A stretch of 64,000 nucleotides of DNA from Terrabacter sp. 28 (GCA_000955875.1 JYOE01000002.1:186001-250000); one strand, 5' to 3'. Counted from the first letter of the stretch, positions 28,141 to 37,385 are shown. Notes: a model not told the origin generated them from the sequence alone. Translations and numbers: made by a program.

Positions 28141-29400
28141 GTGACCTCTGAGCACCGCCCCACCGATCGCCGGCGCGCCGACCCCGTATGCCGTCCGGCG
28201 CGCTCACGTCGTCCGCTCGCCCTGCGCGTGGCCGGCGTCACGGCGGTCGCCGCGCTCGCTCTCGGCGCGTGCTCGTCCGACCCGGCCGCACCGGGCGGCG
28301 CGTCGCCGACATCGTCGGCAGCCACCGGCTCCCCCGACGGCTCGACCTCCGGCACCACCTCGACCACGGCAGGTGGCGCCCGGGTCGAGGGAGCGCCGGC
28401 GCCACTGGCCGCGCTGGTGCGCAGCCTGTACGCCGGAGGCGACCTCACGCGTACGGCCTCCCCCACGGCGGCCGCAGCGCTCAAGGCGCGCAGGGCCGCG
28501 ACCGGCTCGCTGGACGCGACCGCGAAGGTCGGCTCCTGGATGGGCACCCCCGTCGCAGTGGTGACCTCGGGCGACGACGTCACGCTCGCCGTCGGTCCGA
28601 CGTGGAAGGTCGTCGGCGGCTGGTGGCCCTCACTGGGCGTCTCGAAGCCGAGCCTCGGCGCGGGCCCTCGCTTCGTCCTGGCGATCGGGTCCGACGCCCG
28701 ACCGGGGCAGCCCCTCGAGCGCACCCGGGCCGACGTCCTCCAGGTCATCGGGGTCGACGGCAAGGGCGGCGGCGGCGTGATGGGCATGGCACGCGACCTC
28801 TACGTCCCGCTGTCGACCGGCGGACGGGGAAAGATCAACTCCGCCATGGTGTTCGGTGGCCCCAAGGCGCAGGTGAGCACCGTGCGCAACGTGACTGGGC
28901 TGCCGATCCAGGGCTACGTCGTGCTCGGCTTCACCGGCTTCACGAAGATCGTGGACGACCAGGGCGGCATCCCCATCGTCGTGCCGAAGACCGTCGTCGC
29001 CTCGCACGCCCGCAACATGGTCATCAAGGCCGGCCCTCAGACTCTCACCGGTAAGCAGGCTCTGGCGTACGCGCGTGAGCGAAAGACGTTGCCCGACGGG
29101 GACTTCGGCCGATCTCGTCACCAGGGCGAGGTGATCCTCGCGTCCGCCGTCAAGGCCAAGCTCGCCGGTCCGATCGCGATCCCGTCGGCGCTCACGAGCT
29201 TCAGCAAGGTCGGCAAGAGCAACCTCACCGCCGAGCAGATCCTCACGTTCACGGCCGGGCTCCACCAGCTGAGCCCGCTCAAGGTCGGCAGGGGCGTGGC
29301 CAAGGGGGCGTTCGGCACGGCCGGAGGGCAGTCGATCGTGGTGCTCGGCAACGAGGCCCGTCGCCTGTTCGCGCAGTTCCGTGACGGGAACCTGGCATGA
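28141..29400 (+). CDS. LytR-CpsA-Psr (LCP) family protein with lipobox
   Basis: LCP proteins attach wall polymers to peptidoglycan. The LCP core begins near residue 178 with FVLAIGSDARPGQ, then TRADVLQVIGVD, GMARDLYVPLS and the arginine-rich QALAYARERKTLPDGDFGRS. Most LCP proteins are anchored by a transmembrane helix; here the N-terminal hydrophobic segment ends in LALGACSSD (Cys44), a lipobox, so it is probably a lipoprotein. Residues 50-80 are Ser/Thr-rich linker. Start GTG at 28141. Confidence 0.88.
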   Translation: MTSEHRPTDRRRADPVCRPARSRRPLALRVAGVTAVAALALGACSSDPAAPGGASPTSSAATGSPDGSTSGTTSTTAGGARVEGAPAPLAALVRSLYAGGDLTRTASPTAAAALKARRAATGSLDATAKVGSWMGTPVAVVTSGDDVTLAVGPTWKVVGGWWPSLGVSKPSLGAGPRFVLAIGSDARPGQPLERTRADVLQVIGVDGKGGGGVMGMARDLYVPLSTGGRGKINSAMVFGGPKAQVSTVRNVTGLPIQGYVVLGFTGFTKIVDDQGGIPIVVPKTVVASHARNMVIKAGPQTLTGKQALAYARERKTLPDGDFGRSRHQGEVILASAVKAKLAGPIAIPSALTSFSKVGKSNLTAEQILTFTAGLHQLSPLKVGRGVAKGAFGTAGGQSIVVLGNEARRLFAQFRDGNLA

Positions 29401-29927
29401 GCAGCGTGACGCACGAGGCGGGTTCGGCCCCGCAGCCCGTCATCCGGCGGGCGCGCACCGCCGACGTACGCGGCATACGGGCTCTCGTGGCCCCGCTCGC
29501 CGAACGCCGGGTGCTCGTGAGCAAGGAGGCGGTCACGTACTTCGAGAGCCTCCAGGAGTTCCGGGTCGCCGAGCTCGACGGTCGCGTCGTCGGCTGCGGC
29601 GCCCTGCACGTCATGTGGGAGGACCTCGCCGAGGTCCGCACCCTCGCGGTCGCGCCCGAGATGCTCGGCACCGGCCTCGGCGGTCGGCTGCTCGAGGCCC
29701 TCGTGGACGACGCGCGCGAGATCGGGGTCGAGCGACTCTTCTGCCTCACCTTCGAGACGGACTTCTTCGTGCGGCACGGGTTCGAGGTCATCGAGGGTCA
29801 GGCCGTGCCGATGGACGTCTACGCCGAGCTGCTGCGGTCCTACGACGAGGGTGTGGCCGAGTTCCTCGATCTCGAGCGGGTCAAGCCCAACACCCTCGGC
29901 AACACCCGCATGCTCCGCACCCTCTGA
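29397..29927 (+). CDS. Short N-acetylglutamate synthase (amino-acid N-acetyltransferase)
   Basis: A 176-residue GNAT resembling the single-domain N-acetylglutamate synthases of Actinobacteria (first step of arginine synthesis). Visible are VIRRARTADVRGIRALVAPLA, LAVAPEMLGTGLGGRLLEAL (acetyl-CoA loop), the family's CLTFETDFFVRHGFEVIEG and a C-terminal RVKPNTLGNTRML. No kinase-like domain is present. The ATG overlaps the LCP stop (ATGA), although the two functions seem unrelated. Confidence 0.82.
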   Translation: MSSVTHEAGSAPQPVIRRARTADVRGIRALVAPLAERRVLVSKEAVTYFESLQEFRVAELDGRVVGCGALHVMWEDLAEVRTLAVAPEMLGTGLGGRLLEALVDDAREIGVERLFCLTFETDFFVRHGFEVIEGQAVPMDVYAELLRSYDEGVAEFLDLERVKPNTLGNTRMLRTL

Positions 29928-29970
29928 ACCGTCGGCCACAGAGACGGCCACCTCTGGCCTCTCGACGGTT
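29927..29970. repeat. Stop-adjacent inverted repeat of the GTCGAGAGGCC type
   Basis: It begins at the last base of the preceding stop codon: AACCGTCG (29927-29934) pairs with CGACGGTT (29963-29970), with inner helices GGCC/GGCC and AGAG/CTCT. The minus-strand arm reads CCGTCGAGAGGCC, the same unit as in the repeats near 50.1 and 53.1 kb. It can act as a terminator between convergent genes. Confidence 0.6.
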
Positions 29971-30019
29971 GAAGGTGCTGAGGGGTAAGGCGCGGGTCAG
30001 GCGCGGGTCAGGCGCGTGG

Positions 30020-30952
30020 TCAGGCTCGGCCCGAGGCGGCGTAGATGCGCCGCACGACGTCCTCGATGTCGGGTTCCTCGATGGTGAGGTCGCGCACCTC
30101 GTGCCGCGCCGAGACCTGCGCCAGCACCGCTGCCGCGGTGGTCGCCTCGGAGTCGAACGCGAGCCGCTGCCGCAACCCGTCGGACTCGCTGCCGAGCAGC
30201 CGGGTGCGCGGGATGTCGTCGAGGTCCGGCGTGGGCTGTGCGAGGTCGATGACGAGGACGCGCTGGGCCCCGACCGTCGCGGCGAGCCCCGTCAAGCTGC
30301 CGTCGAAGGCGAGCCGGCCGTGGTCGACGACGAGCACGCGGTCGCAGAGTCGCTCGATGTCGCCCATGTCGTGCGTCGTCAGCAGCAGGGTCGTGCCGCG
30401 CTCGCGCCGCTCGGCGACGAGGAACTCACGCAGGCGCTGCTTCGACAGCACGTCCAGGCCGATCGTCGGCTCGTCGAGGATGAGCAGGTCTGGCGAGTGG
30501 AGCAGCGCGGCCGCGATCTCGGCGCGCATGCGTTGCCCCAGCGACAGGGAGCGCACGGGGGTCGCGAGCTGCGGACCCATCTCGAGCTGCTCGACGAGCA
30601 CGTCGGTGCGCGACCGGGCCTCCTTCTCGCCGAGGCTGTGGATGGCGGCGAGGATCGCGAACGAGTCGCGCAGGGGCAGGTCCCACCAGAGCTGAGACCG
30701 CTGGCCGAAGACGACGCCGACCCGACGGGCGACGCCGATGCGCTCACGCATCGGGTCGAGGTCGCACGTGCGCACGTGCCCCGAGGTCGGCTTGAGGATG
30801 CCGGTCAGCATCTTGATCGTCGTCGACTTGCCGGCGCCGTTCGCACCGATGTAGCCGACCGACTCTCCCGGCTCGACGGAGAAGGTCATCCGGTCGACGG
30901 CGCGGGTCTTCTTGAAGTCGCGCACGAGGTCGCGGGTCTCGATGATGCTCAT
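30020..30952 (-). CDS. ABC transporter ATP-binding protein (COG4586 type)
   Basis: A 310-residue ATPase with Walker A IGANGAGKSTTIKMLTG, the FGQRSQLWWDLP stretch typical of COG4586, signature LSLGQRMRAEIAAALLHSP, Walker B LLILDEPTIGLD and a C-terminal regulatory extension of about 80 residues. The ATG at 30952 is set by AAGGAG eight bases upstream. It forms an operon with two ABC-2 permeases by overlapping stops and starts. Such three-gene exporters are widespread, with unknown cargo. Confidence 0.92.
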   Translation of the reverse strand: MSIIETRDLVRDFKKTRAVDRMTFSVEPGESVGYIGANGAGKSTTIKMLTGILKPTSGHVRTCDLDPMRERIGVARRVGVVFGQRSQLWWDLPLRDSFAILAAIHSLGEKEARSRTDVLVEQLEMGPQLATPVRSLSLGQRMRAEIAAALLHSPDLLILDEPTIGLDVLSKQRLREFLVAERRERGTTLLLTTHDMGDIERLCDRVLVVDHGRLAFDGSLTGLAATVGAQRVLVIDLAQPTPDLDDIPRTRLLGSESDGLRQRLAFDSEATTAAAVLAQVSARHEVRDLTIEEPDIEDVVRRIYAASGRA

Positions 30953-31773
30953 CCACCGGCTCCTTGGTAGTGGCGGGTCCCGAGTCTCCAGCAGAGGCCG
31001 GCGATGCCCCAGGCGAGCAGGGCCGCGAGGGGGGTGCACCAGGCGAGCCACGGGGGCGCGAGGCTGTCGCCGGGCAGGTCGAGGATGGCGACGGCCGGCA
31101 CGTAGGCGACGAAGGCCGTCGGCACGACGAACGTCCAGAAGATGCGCAGCGGACCGGGGAAGACCTGCTGGCTCTGCTGGGCGGCATACTGCCCGCCGTA
31201 GGTGAACGAGTTGGTGAACTCCGAGCCGTCCACGAGGAAGAACTGCAGCCCGCCCGCAGCGGTGAACAGGGCCGCGAAGATCGCGGTGCCGCTCACGACG
31301 GTCAGCACGATGAGCACGACCGTGGCGGGCGACCAGGCGACGGCGCCCGTCGTCAGGGCCACGACGAGCGCGACGACGGCGACCGAGAGGCGCCCGATCC
31401 GGCGCATCGACAGCTCGCTCGTCATGAGCTGCGCCAGCAGTGGCAGCGGCCGCACGTAGAAGGCGTCGACCTGGCCGGCGCGGATGTAGACGGGCAGCTG
31501 GTCGAGGTGGCCGACGAACATGTCGGCCAACGAGAAGGCGAGGTTCGACAGGGCGAAGACGAGCAGCGCCGCCTTGAAGTCGAGCCCGCCGAGGAGCTCG
31601 ACGTTGTGGAAGATGACCCACACCTCCGCGAACTCGGCCAGCCCCACCCCGACCGTGCCGAGGATGTCGGTGACGAACGAGGCGCGGTACTGCATCTGCG
31701 CGCGGGCGCGCGAGGCGAGCAGCACCCGGTACGGGCGCAGCCGCTGCGACAGCGGGACCCTGGCGTCAGCCAC
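30949..31773 (-). CDS. ABC-2 type permease (COG3694 type)
   Basis: A 274-residue membrane protein with six hydrophobic segments. The N-terminal region is LRPYRVLLASRARAQMQYRA, the short amphipathic helix before the first membrane span, and the middle has VGHLDQLPVYIRAGQVDAFY, which is diagnostic of this permease family. Start GTG at 31773 with GGAGG six bases upstream. It overlaps the ATPase gene by four bases and the preceding permease by eight. Confidence 0.9.
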   Translation of the reverse strand: MADARVPLSQRLRPYRVLLASRARAQMQYRASFVTDILGTVGVGLAEFAEVWVIFHNVELLGGLDFKAALLVFALSNLAFSLADMFVGHLDQLPVYIRAGQVDAFYVRPLPLLAQLMTSELSMRRIGRLSVAVVALVVALTTGAVAWSPATVVLIVLTVVSGTAIFAALFTAAGGLQFFLVDGSEFTNSFTYGGQYAAQQSQQVFPGPLRIFWTFVVPTAFVAYVPAVAILDLPGDSLAPPWLAWCTPLAALLAWGIAGLCWRLGTRHYQGAGG

Positions 31774-32560
31774 CCTGCACCTCCAGACGACGCCGGCCGG
31801 CGCGCAGCACGACCTGGCCGAGAACGATGAGCAGGGTCGCCCAGAAGAGCTGCACCGCAACGGCCGACGCGATGTCGGCGCCGACCACGCGTCCGGCGAG
31901 GATGTCGATCGGGTTCTGCAGCATCGACGGGAACGGCGACCACTGCGCGATGGTGCGCAGCCAGTCGGGGAACCAGGGCACGGGGAGGTAGAGCCCGCAC
32001 AGCAGACCGCCCGTGATCATCCAGAGCAGCGTGATGCCGCGGATCTCGACCAGCCAGAACGCGAGCAGGTTGATGACGAAGTTGCCCGAGAAGGCGACAA
32101 CGACAGCCAGCGCCACCGACACGGCACCCACCACCCAGCTCGCTGCGGACGGCGGCCATGCCATGTCGAAGAGCAGCGCGCCGAGCAGCAGCGCCGGCAG
32201 GCCACGGCCGAGGAGGTTGATGGCGGCTCGACCGAGATCACCTGCGAGATAGGCGAGCTGGGGGTTGATGGGGCGCAGGAAGTCGACCGCGATGTCTCCG
32301 GACCGCACCCGGTCCTTGACCTCGGAGAAGCCCCAGAGGTTGACCGTGCCGAGCAACGCCTGGCCCCACCACACGAAGGCGATCGTCGTCGGCTTGTCGT
32401 AGCCACCGATGGCGGCGTTCGCGGAGGTCAGCGCCGCGAGCAGGATCGAGGCCCGGATGAATCCGAAGACGGAGTTCGTCGTCATGCCTGCCAACAGGGC
32501 CAGGCGGTAGGTCGAGTGCCTCCGGAAGCCGGCCCGCACGAGCACCCAGAAGGTCCTCAC
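31766..32560 (-). CDS. ABC-2 type permease (COG4587 type)
   Basis: A 264-residue permease and the first gene of the exporter operon. It has the family features RSGDIAVDFLRPINPQLAYL and WFPDWLRTIAQWSPFPSMLQ, with about six membrane spans. The GTG at 32560 is chosen because VRTFWVLVRAGFRRHSTYR fits the family N-terminus. A GTG at 32602 is an alternative; neither has a clear ribosome site. Confidence 0.85.
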   Translation of the reverse strand: MRTFWVLVRAGFRRHSTYRLALLAGMTTNSVFGFIRASILLAALTSANAAIGGYDKPTTIAFVWWGQALLGTVNLWGFSEVKDRVRSGDIAVDFLRPINPQLAYLAGDLGRAAINLLGRGLPALLLGALLFDMAWPPSAASWVVGAVSVALAVVVAFSGNFVINLLAFWLVEIRGITLLWMITGGLLCGLYLPVPWFPDWLRTIAQWSPFPSMLQNPIDILAGRVVGADIASAVAVQLFWATLLIVLGQVVLRAGRRRLEVQGG

Positions 32561-32663
32561 GACGGTCGGGGGGCGGCAGGCACAAAGGGCGACACTACTC
32601 ACGCGACGGCCGGCGGGCAACGCCCTCCGCGACCGACGCCGCCGCGCCTGAGAGACTCGCGCC

Positions 32664-33053
32664 ATGGCCACCCGACCAGACGACCTCTCCCCCGAGGCCC
32701 TCGAGTTCCTCACCGTCCGGCACCTCGCGACCCTGACGACGCTGCGCCCCGACGGCCGCCCGCACGTCACCCCGGTGGGCTTCACCTGGGACCCAGCCAC
32801 GGCGACCGCGCGCGTCATCACGAGCCGCGGCAGCCGCAAGGCCCGCAACGCCCTCGCCGGCGGCCCGGCGGTGCTCTGCCAGGTCGACGGCAGGTACTGG
32901 CTCTCGCTCGAAGGGACGGCCCGCGTTCTCGACGACGCGGCCGCCGTCACCGACGCCGAGCAGCGGTATGCCGCCCGCTACCGCCAGCCGCGCCCCAACC
33001 CCGAGCGTGTGGTGATCGCCGTCGACGTGAAGGCCATCCTCGGAAACCTCTGA
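32664..33053 (+). CDS. PPOX-class F420-dependent oxidoreductase
   Basis: A 129-residue split-barrel protein of the pyridoxamine-phosphate-oxidase superfamily. Motifs: [43 protein letters not shown] and [18 protein letters not shown] core. This class (TIGR03618-like) binds F420 in Actinobacteria. Substrate unknown. It is a single gene, divergent from the ABC operon and convergent with mutY. Confidence 0.85.
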   Translation: MATRPDDLSPEALEFLTVRHLATLTTLRPDGRPHVTPVGFTWDPATATARVITSRGSRKARNALAGGPAVLCQVDGRYWLSLEGTARVLDDAAAVTDAEQRYAARYRQPRPNPERVVIAVDVKAILGNL

Positions 33054-33094
33054 CGCGTCGGGCAACCGAGCACTCGACGCGCAGGTGACCGGAG

Positions 33095-33997
33095 TCAGGC
33101 GGGGAGGCGGTAGCGGCTTCGTGGCAGGGGCTCGACGAGTCCGTCGGCGACGAGGGAGTCGAGGCAGCGCATGACCTGCAGGCGGTCGTCCGCGGAGTCC
33201 TCGAGCCCCGAGAGCGGCACGGCCTCGTGCGCCTCACGCAACCGGCGCAGCAGCTCGCCGCGGACCTGGCGGTCGGTGCCGTGCCAGGCCTGGCCGCGGC
33301 GGGGTGGCCCGTCGTACGCCGGTCGGCCCGACACGTTCCACGCGCACAGGTCGGCGACCGGACACTCGTCGCAGCGAGGACCGCGGGCGACGCAGACGAG
33401 CGCACCCAGCTCCATGACGGCCACGTTCCACGTGTTCGCGGTGTCGAGGTCGGACGGCATCGACTCGGCCGCGAGCCGCATCTCGGCGCGGTTGAGGGTC
33501 GGGTTCGGGAACGCCTTGCCCTCCAGGGTGCGTGCCAGCACGCGCCGCACGTTGGTGTCGACGACCACCTCCGGGATGCCGAACGCGAAGCACGACACGG
33601 CGGCCGCGGTGTAGGCGCCGACGCCCGGGAGCGCGAGCAGCTCCTCGGGCGTGCCGGGCACCTCGCCACCGTGGCGCGCGACCATCACGGTCGCCGCCTC
33701 GTGGAGCCGCAGCGCGCGCCGCGGGTAGCCGAGCCGGCCCCACGCCCGCACTGCCTCACCGGGAGGTGCGGCGGCGAGGTCGGACGGGGTCGGCCACCGC
33801 CGCATCCACTCTCGCCACGCCGGCTCGACCCTCGACAGTGGAGTCTGCTGCGACATCACCTCGGAGAGGAACACGCCCCACGGGCTGCAGTCCGGCTCGC
33901 GCCACGGCAGGTGCGTTCGACCGGACTCGGCGTACCAGCCGTTGACCCGCTCGTGCAGCAGCGGGAGCGGGGACAGCGGGACCTGACCGGACGGCAT
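33095..33997 (-). CDS. mutY: A/G-specific adenine glycosylase
   Basis: A 300-residue HhH-GPD glycosylase that removes adenine opposite 8-oxoguanine. It has LPWREPDCSPWGVFLSEVMS and LLALPGVGAYTAAAVSCFAF with the helix-hairpin-helix, catalytic Asp in VVDTNVRRVLAR, and the iron-sulfur cysteines C-x6-C-x2-C-x5-C (starting CVARGPRCDEC). The ATG at 33997 lies in an octamer (gtATGCCG on the minus strand). It is just downstream of disA, with 20 bp between, so the two are probably co-transcribed. Confidence 0.95.
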   Translation of the reverse strand: MPSGQVPLSPLPLLHERVNGWYAESGRTHLPWREPDCSPWGVFLSEVMSQQTPLSRVEPAWREWMRRWPTPSDLAAAPPGEAVRAWGRLGYPRRALRLHEAATVMVARHGGEVPGTPEELLALPGVGAYTAAAVSCFAFGIPEVVVDTNVRRVLARTLEGKAFPNPTLNRAEMRLAAESMPSDLDTANTWNVAVMELGALVCVARGPRCDECPVADLCAWNVSGRPAYDGPPRRGQAWHGTDRQVRGELLRRLREAHEAVPLSGLEDSADDRLQVMRCLDSLVADGLVEPLPRSRYRLPA

Positions 33998-34017
33998 ACG
34001 CGGAAAGGGTGGGACGG

Positions 34018-35094
34018 TCAGACGTAGCGTTCGAGAATGCTGGACTCGGCGAGGCGCGACAGGCCCTCGCGCACGGCGCGGGCACGGCCCTCGCCGACGC
34101 CCTCGACGAGCATGAGGTCCTCGATGCCGGCCGCGAGCAGGCGCTGCAGCGACTCGAAGTGGTTGACGAGCCGGTCGACGATGGCGGTGGGCAGCCGCGG
34201 CACCTTGGTGAGCAGCCGGTAGCCCTGCGGCGACACCGGGGCGTCGAGGCTGTCGCCGACCACCGAGAAGCCCACCGCCCGGGCGCCGGCCGCGAGGTCG
34301 AGCAGCTCGACCGCATTCAGGGTCTGGAGGTTGTCGAGGGCCTCGGGCAGGTCGAGGCCGGACTTCGTGGCAGGGAGGTAGTCGCGGATGACGAGCTCGC
34401 GGTCGTTGCCGAGCCCGCCGACGAGCTCCTCGAGCTGGAGGCTGAGCAGTCGGCCGTCGGTGCCGAGCTCGACGACGTAGTCCTGGATCTCGGCGGAGAT
34501 GCGGCGCACCATCTCGAGGCGCTGCAGGACGGCGGTGACGTCGCGGATCGTGACGAGGTCCTCGATCTCGAGCGCCGACAGGGTGCCGGTGACCTCGTCG
34601 AGGCGGGCCTTGTAGCGCTCGAGGGTCTGCAGCGCCTGGTCGGCACGCGACAGCGTGGTCGGGGAGCCCTCGATGACGTGGCGCAGGTCGCCGACGTAGA
34701 GCGCGACGACGCCCATCGACTGGCTCACCGAGATCACCGGGAAACCGGTCTGCTTCGCCACGCGCTCGGCCGTGCGGTGCCGGGTGCCGGACTCGGTGGT
34801 CTCGATGCGGGAGTCGGGGACGAGCTGGGTCGCGGCGCGGAGGATGCGGGTGCCCTCGCGGTCGAGCACGACGGCGCCGTCCATCTTGCACAGCTCGCGC
34901 AGGCGGGTCGCCGAGAACTCGACGTCGAGGGCGAACCCACCCGTGCAGAGAGACTCGACGATGCGGTCGAAGCCGAGCACGATGAGTGCACCGGTGCGGC
35001 CACGCAGGATGCGTTCGAGACTGTCGCGCAGCTCCGTTCCCGGGGCTACCGCGGCGAGGGCCGCGCGCAGCAGCAGCTCGTCGTTCCGGTCCAT
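34018..35094 (-). CDS. disA: DNA integrity scanning diadenylate cyclase DisA
   Basis: A 358-residue DisA that makes cyclic di-AMP and scans DNA. The cyclase domain (1-150) has ILRGRTGALIVLG, catalytic DGA at 72-74 (CKMDGAVVLD) and RHR at 105-107. A coiled spine domain and C-terminal helix-hairpin-helix (AAGIEDLMLVEGVGEGRA) follow. The ATG at 35094 (MDRNDELLLRAAL) matches homologues better than the GTG at 35133. Downstream of radA, as usual; RadA is a known partner of DisA. Confidence 0.96.
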   Translation of the reverse strand: MDRNDELLLRAALAAVAPGTELRDSLERILRGRTGALIVLGFDRIVESLCTGGFALDVEFSATRLRELCKMDGAVVLDREGTRILRAATQLVPDSRIETTESGTRHRTAERVAKQTGFPVISVSQSMGVVALYVGDLRHVIEGSPTTLSRADQALQTLERYKARLDEVTGTLSALEIEDLVTIRDVTAVLQRLEMVRRISAEIQDYVVELGTDGRLLSLQLEELVGGLGNDRELVIRDYLPATKSGLDLPEALDNLQTLNAVELLDLAAGARAVGFSVVGDSLDAPVSPQGYRLLTKVPRLPTAIVDRLVNHFESLQRLLAAGIEDLMLVEGVGEGRARAVREGLSRLAESSILERYV

Positions 35095-35149
35095 CACTTC
35101 CCTGTTCGCAATGGGGGCGCCGAGCGCGTCCACCCCGGTCGGTCGCAGT

Positions 35150-36565
35150 CTAGACGGTGCCGACGGCCGGCGCGGTCGATGGCCGGCCTCCGGCGAGGCG
35201 GCCCATGGCCGCGATGGCCCGCGGGACGTCCGACACCTCGACGGCCCGGATGCCCTCGGGCACCGACGAGTCGGCGAGGCTGCCGACCGGCACGAGGGCG
35301 TGGCGGAAGCCCAGGCGGGCGGCCTCGGCCAGCCGCCGGTCGAGGCCGGTGACCCGTCGCACCTCGCCCGCGAGGCCGACCTCGCCGAAGGCGACGACGT
35401 CGGTGGCGAGTGGCTGGTCGACGACCGACGACGCGAGCGCGCAGACGATGGCGAGGTCGGCCGCCGGCTCGGTGATGCGCACCCCGCCGACGGTGGCCGC
35501 GAAGATGTCGCGGGAGCCGACGGGCGCGCCGGCGCGCTTGTCGAGGACGGCGATGATCATCGCGAGGCGCGACGAGTCGAGACCGCTCGAGGTGCGCCGC
35601 GGGGAGGGCAGCGTCGACTGGGCCACGAGCGCCTGCACCTCCGCGACGAGGGGGCGCCGCCCCTCGAGGGTGACGGTCACGCACGTGCCCGGGACGGCGT
35701 GGTCGCGGCTGGAGAGGAACAGGCCGCTGGGGTCGGGCAGCCCGGTGATGCCGACGTCGGAGAGGTCGAAGCAGCCCACCTCGTCGGTGGGACCGAAGCG
35801 GTTCTTCACGGCGCGCACGAGCCGCAGCCGAGAGTGGCGGTCGCCCTCGAACTGGATGACGACGTCGACGAGGTGCTCGAGCACGCGCGGCCCGGCGATC
35901 GAGCCGTCCTTGGTGACGTGACCGACGAGCAGCACCGCCACCCCGCGGGCCTTCGCGGCCTGGATGAGACTCCCGGCCACCTCGCGCACCTGCGAGACGT
36001 TGCCGGCCTGCCCCTCGACGTCGCCGCTGGCGATGGTCTGGACCGAGTCGACGACGAGCAGTGCCGGCGACCGGGACTCGATGTGGCCGAGCACCGTGGC
36101 GAGGTCGGTCTCGGCGGCGAGGTAGAGCGAGTCGGCCATCGCCGAGATGCGCTCGGCCCGGGTGCGCACCTGCGCCGCCGACTCCTCGCCGCTCACGTAG
36201 AGGACGTCGGCGCCGGAGCGGGCGGTGCGCGCGGCGACGTCGAGCAGCAGCGTCGACTTGCCGACACCCGGCTCGCCGGCGACGAGCACGACACCCCCCG
36301 GCACGAGGCCACCGCCGAGGACCCGGTCGAACTCGTCCACCCCGGTCGGGCGGGCAGCGGCGCGCGTGACGTCGACGTCGGCGATGCGCTGCGCGGGGGT
36401 GACCACGGGAGCCGCCGTGGTGCGCGTCGCCGTGGCCGCGCCGGTCTCGGCGACGGAGCCCCAGGCCTGGCACTCGCCGCACCGCCCGACCCACTTGACG
36501 GTGGTCCAGCCGCACTCACCGCAGCGGAATCCGGGGGCACGCCGGGTCGTCGTCCTCGTAGCCAT
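35150..36565 (-). CDS. radA: DNA repair protein RadA (Sms)
   Basis: A 471-residue branch-migration ATPase. The zinc finger has Cys15, Cys18, Cys29 and Cys32 (CGECGWTTVKW, GRCGEC). Walker A is GEPGVGKST at 97-105, the RadA-specific motif KNRFGPTDEVG lies near 255 and the Lon-like domain is C-terminal. It acts in recombination intermediates. The disA start follows 55 bp after its stop on the same strand. Confidence 0.97.
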   Translation of the reverse strand: MATRTTTRRAPGFRCGECGWTTVKWVGRCGECQAWGSVAETGAATATRTTAAPVVTPAQRIADVDVTRAAARPTGVDEFDRVLGGGLVPGGVVLVAGEPGVGKSTLLLDVAARTARSGADVLYVSGEESAAQVRTRAERISAMADSLYLAAETDLATVLGHIESRSPALLVVDSVQTIASGDVEGQAGNVSQVREVAGSLIQAAKARGVAVLLVGHVTKDGSIAGPRVLEHLVDVVIQFEGDRHSRLRLVRAVKNRFGPTDEVGCFDLSDVGITGLPDPSGLFLSSRDHAVPGTCVTVTLEGRRPLVAEVQALVAQSTLPSPRRTSSGLDSSRLAMIIAVLDKRAGAPVGSRDIFAATVGGVRITEPAADLAIVCALASSVVDQPLATDVVAFGEVGLAGEVRRVTGLDRRLAEAARLGFRHALVPVGSLADSSVPEGIRAVEVSDVPRAIAAMGRLAGGRPSTAPAVGTV

Positions 36566-36627
36566 GGCATGACCGTACGGGCCGGTCCCGACAGCGCCCG
36601 GGAGGGCCTGCCGCGCGACGTGAGAAA

Positions 36628-36840
36628 ATGGCGCGCATGGAATCGGTTCTGCCCTACGTGCTGGCCATCGTCCCGACCATCGGGGTGGGCACGCTCTTCT
36701 ACTTCGTCATCAAGAGCATCCTCGAGGGCGACCGACGCGAGCGGCTGGCGCAGGCCCGGTGGGAAGCAGCGAACGACAGCGCCGCGAATGCGGCCGAGGG
36801 CGTGGACACCCCTGCGGACAAATCCGCCGACCGCCGCTGA
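36628..36840 (+). CDS. Small single-pass membrane protein of unknown function
   Basis: A 70-residue protein with one transmembrane helix (about residues 8-30, YVLAIVPTIGVGTLFYFVI) and a charged cytoplasmic tail (LEGDRRERLAQARWEAAN). Such short proteins are found near radA/lsr2 in Actinobacteria without known function. The start may be ATG 36628 or ATG 36637; no strong ribosome site distinguishes them. Confidence 0.7.
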   Translation: MARMESVLPYVLAIVPTIGVGTLFYFVIKSILEGDRRERLAQARWEAANDSAANAAEGVDTPADKSADRR

Positions 36841-37039
36841 AAGACGCAGGTATTGACCGGGAGCCGTTCCCCGAGGCAATTCACCACAGTCCGGTCGTGC
36901 GGAGATCGATAATCACGGTCGCGCAAAGAATGTTTTCGGACGAAATGCATTCCGGCGCGTCTCCCTGTAAATTGATCCTGCCGCGGAACCTGAATTCGCG
37001 GCTTTCCCCTCCCAGACCGACAACTTCAGATGGAGAAAC
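36841..37039. promoter_or_regulatory. AT-rich control region of lsr2
   Basis: This 200-base gap is clearly richer in A+T than anything else nearby (stretches such as gcaaagaatgttttcgg and ctgtaaattgatcc). It holds the lsr2 promoter and ribosome site (TGGAGA before the ATG). Lsr2 proteins bind AT-rich DNA, so autoregulation is likely. I cannot fix a single -35/-10 pair. Confidence 0.55.
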
Positions 37040-37369
37040 ATGGCCCAGCGTGTTGAAGTGGTGTTGATCGACGACATCGACGGCGGAGACGCCGAAGAGA
37101 CCGTCACCTTCGCCCTTGATGGTGTGACCTACGAGATCGACCTGTCCGACAAGAATGCCAAGAAGCTGCGTGACGACTTCGCGAACTGGACGGGTCACGC
37201 CCGTCGCGCCGGAGCCGCCAAGGGCCCCTCGCGCCGCCGTGCTGCCGGTTCCGCGAAGCGCACCGACCTGACCGCGGTCCGCGAGTGGGCGCGCGCCAAC
37301 GGCCACGCCGTCTCCGACCGCGGCCGCATCTCGGCAGAGATCCAGTCCGCCTACGACAAGGCGCACTGA
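37040..37369 (+). CDS. lsr2: Lsr2-family nucleoid-associated protein
   Basis: A 109-residue H-NS-like xenogeneic silencer. The N-terminal oligomerisation domain is VEVVLIDDIDGGDAEETVTF...YEIDLSDKNAKKL. The basic linker has GPSRRRAAGSAKR. The C-terminal DNA-binding domain has AVREWARANGHAVSDRGRIS, where RGR is the AT-hook-like minor-groove motif. Length is typical. It is monocistronic with a strong terminator. Confidence 0.97.
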   Translation: MAQRVEVVLIDDIDGGDAEETVTFALDGVTYEIDLSDKNAKKLRDDFANWTGHARRAGAAKGPSRRRAAGSAKRTDLTAVREWARANGHAVSDRGRISAEIQSAYDKAH

Positions 37370-37385
37370 CCGGCGGTCCCGAACC

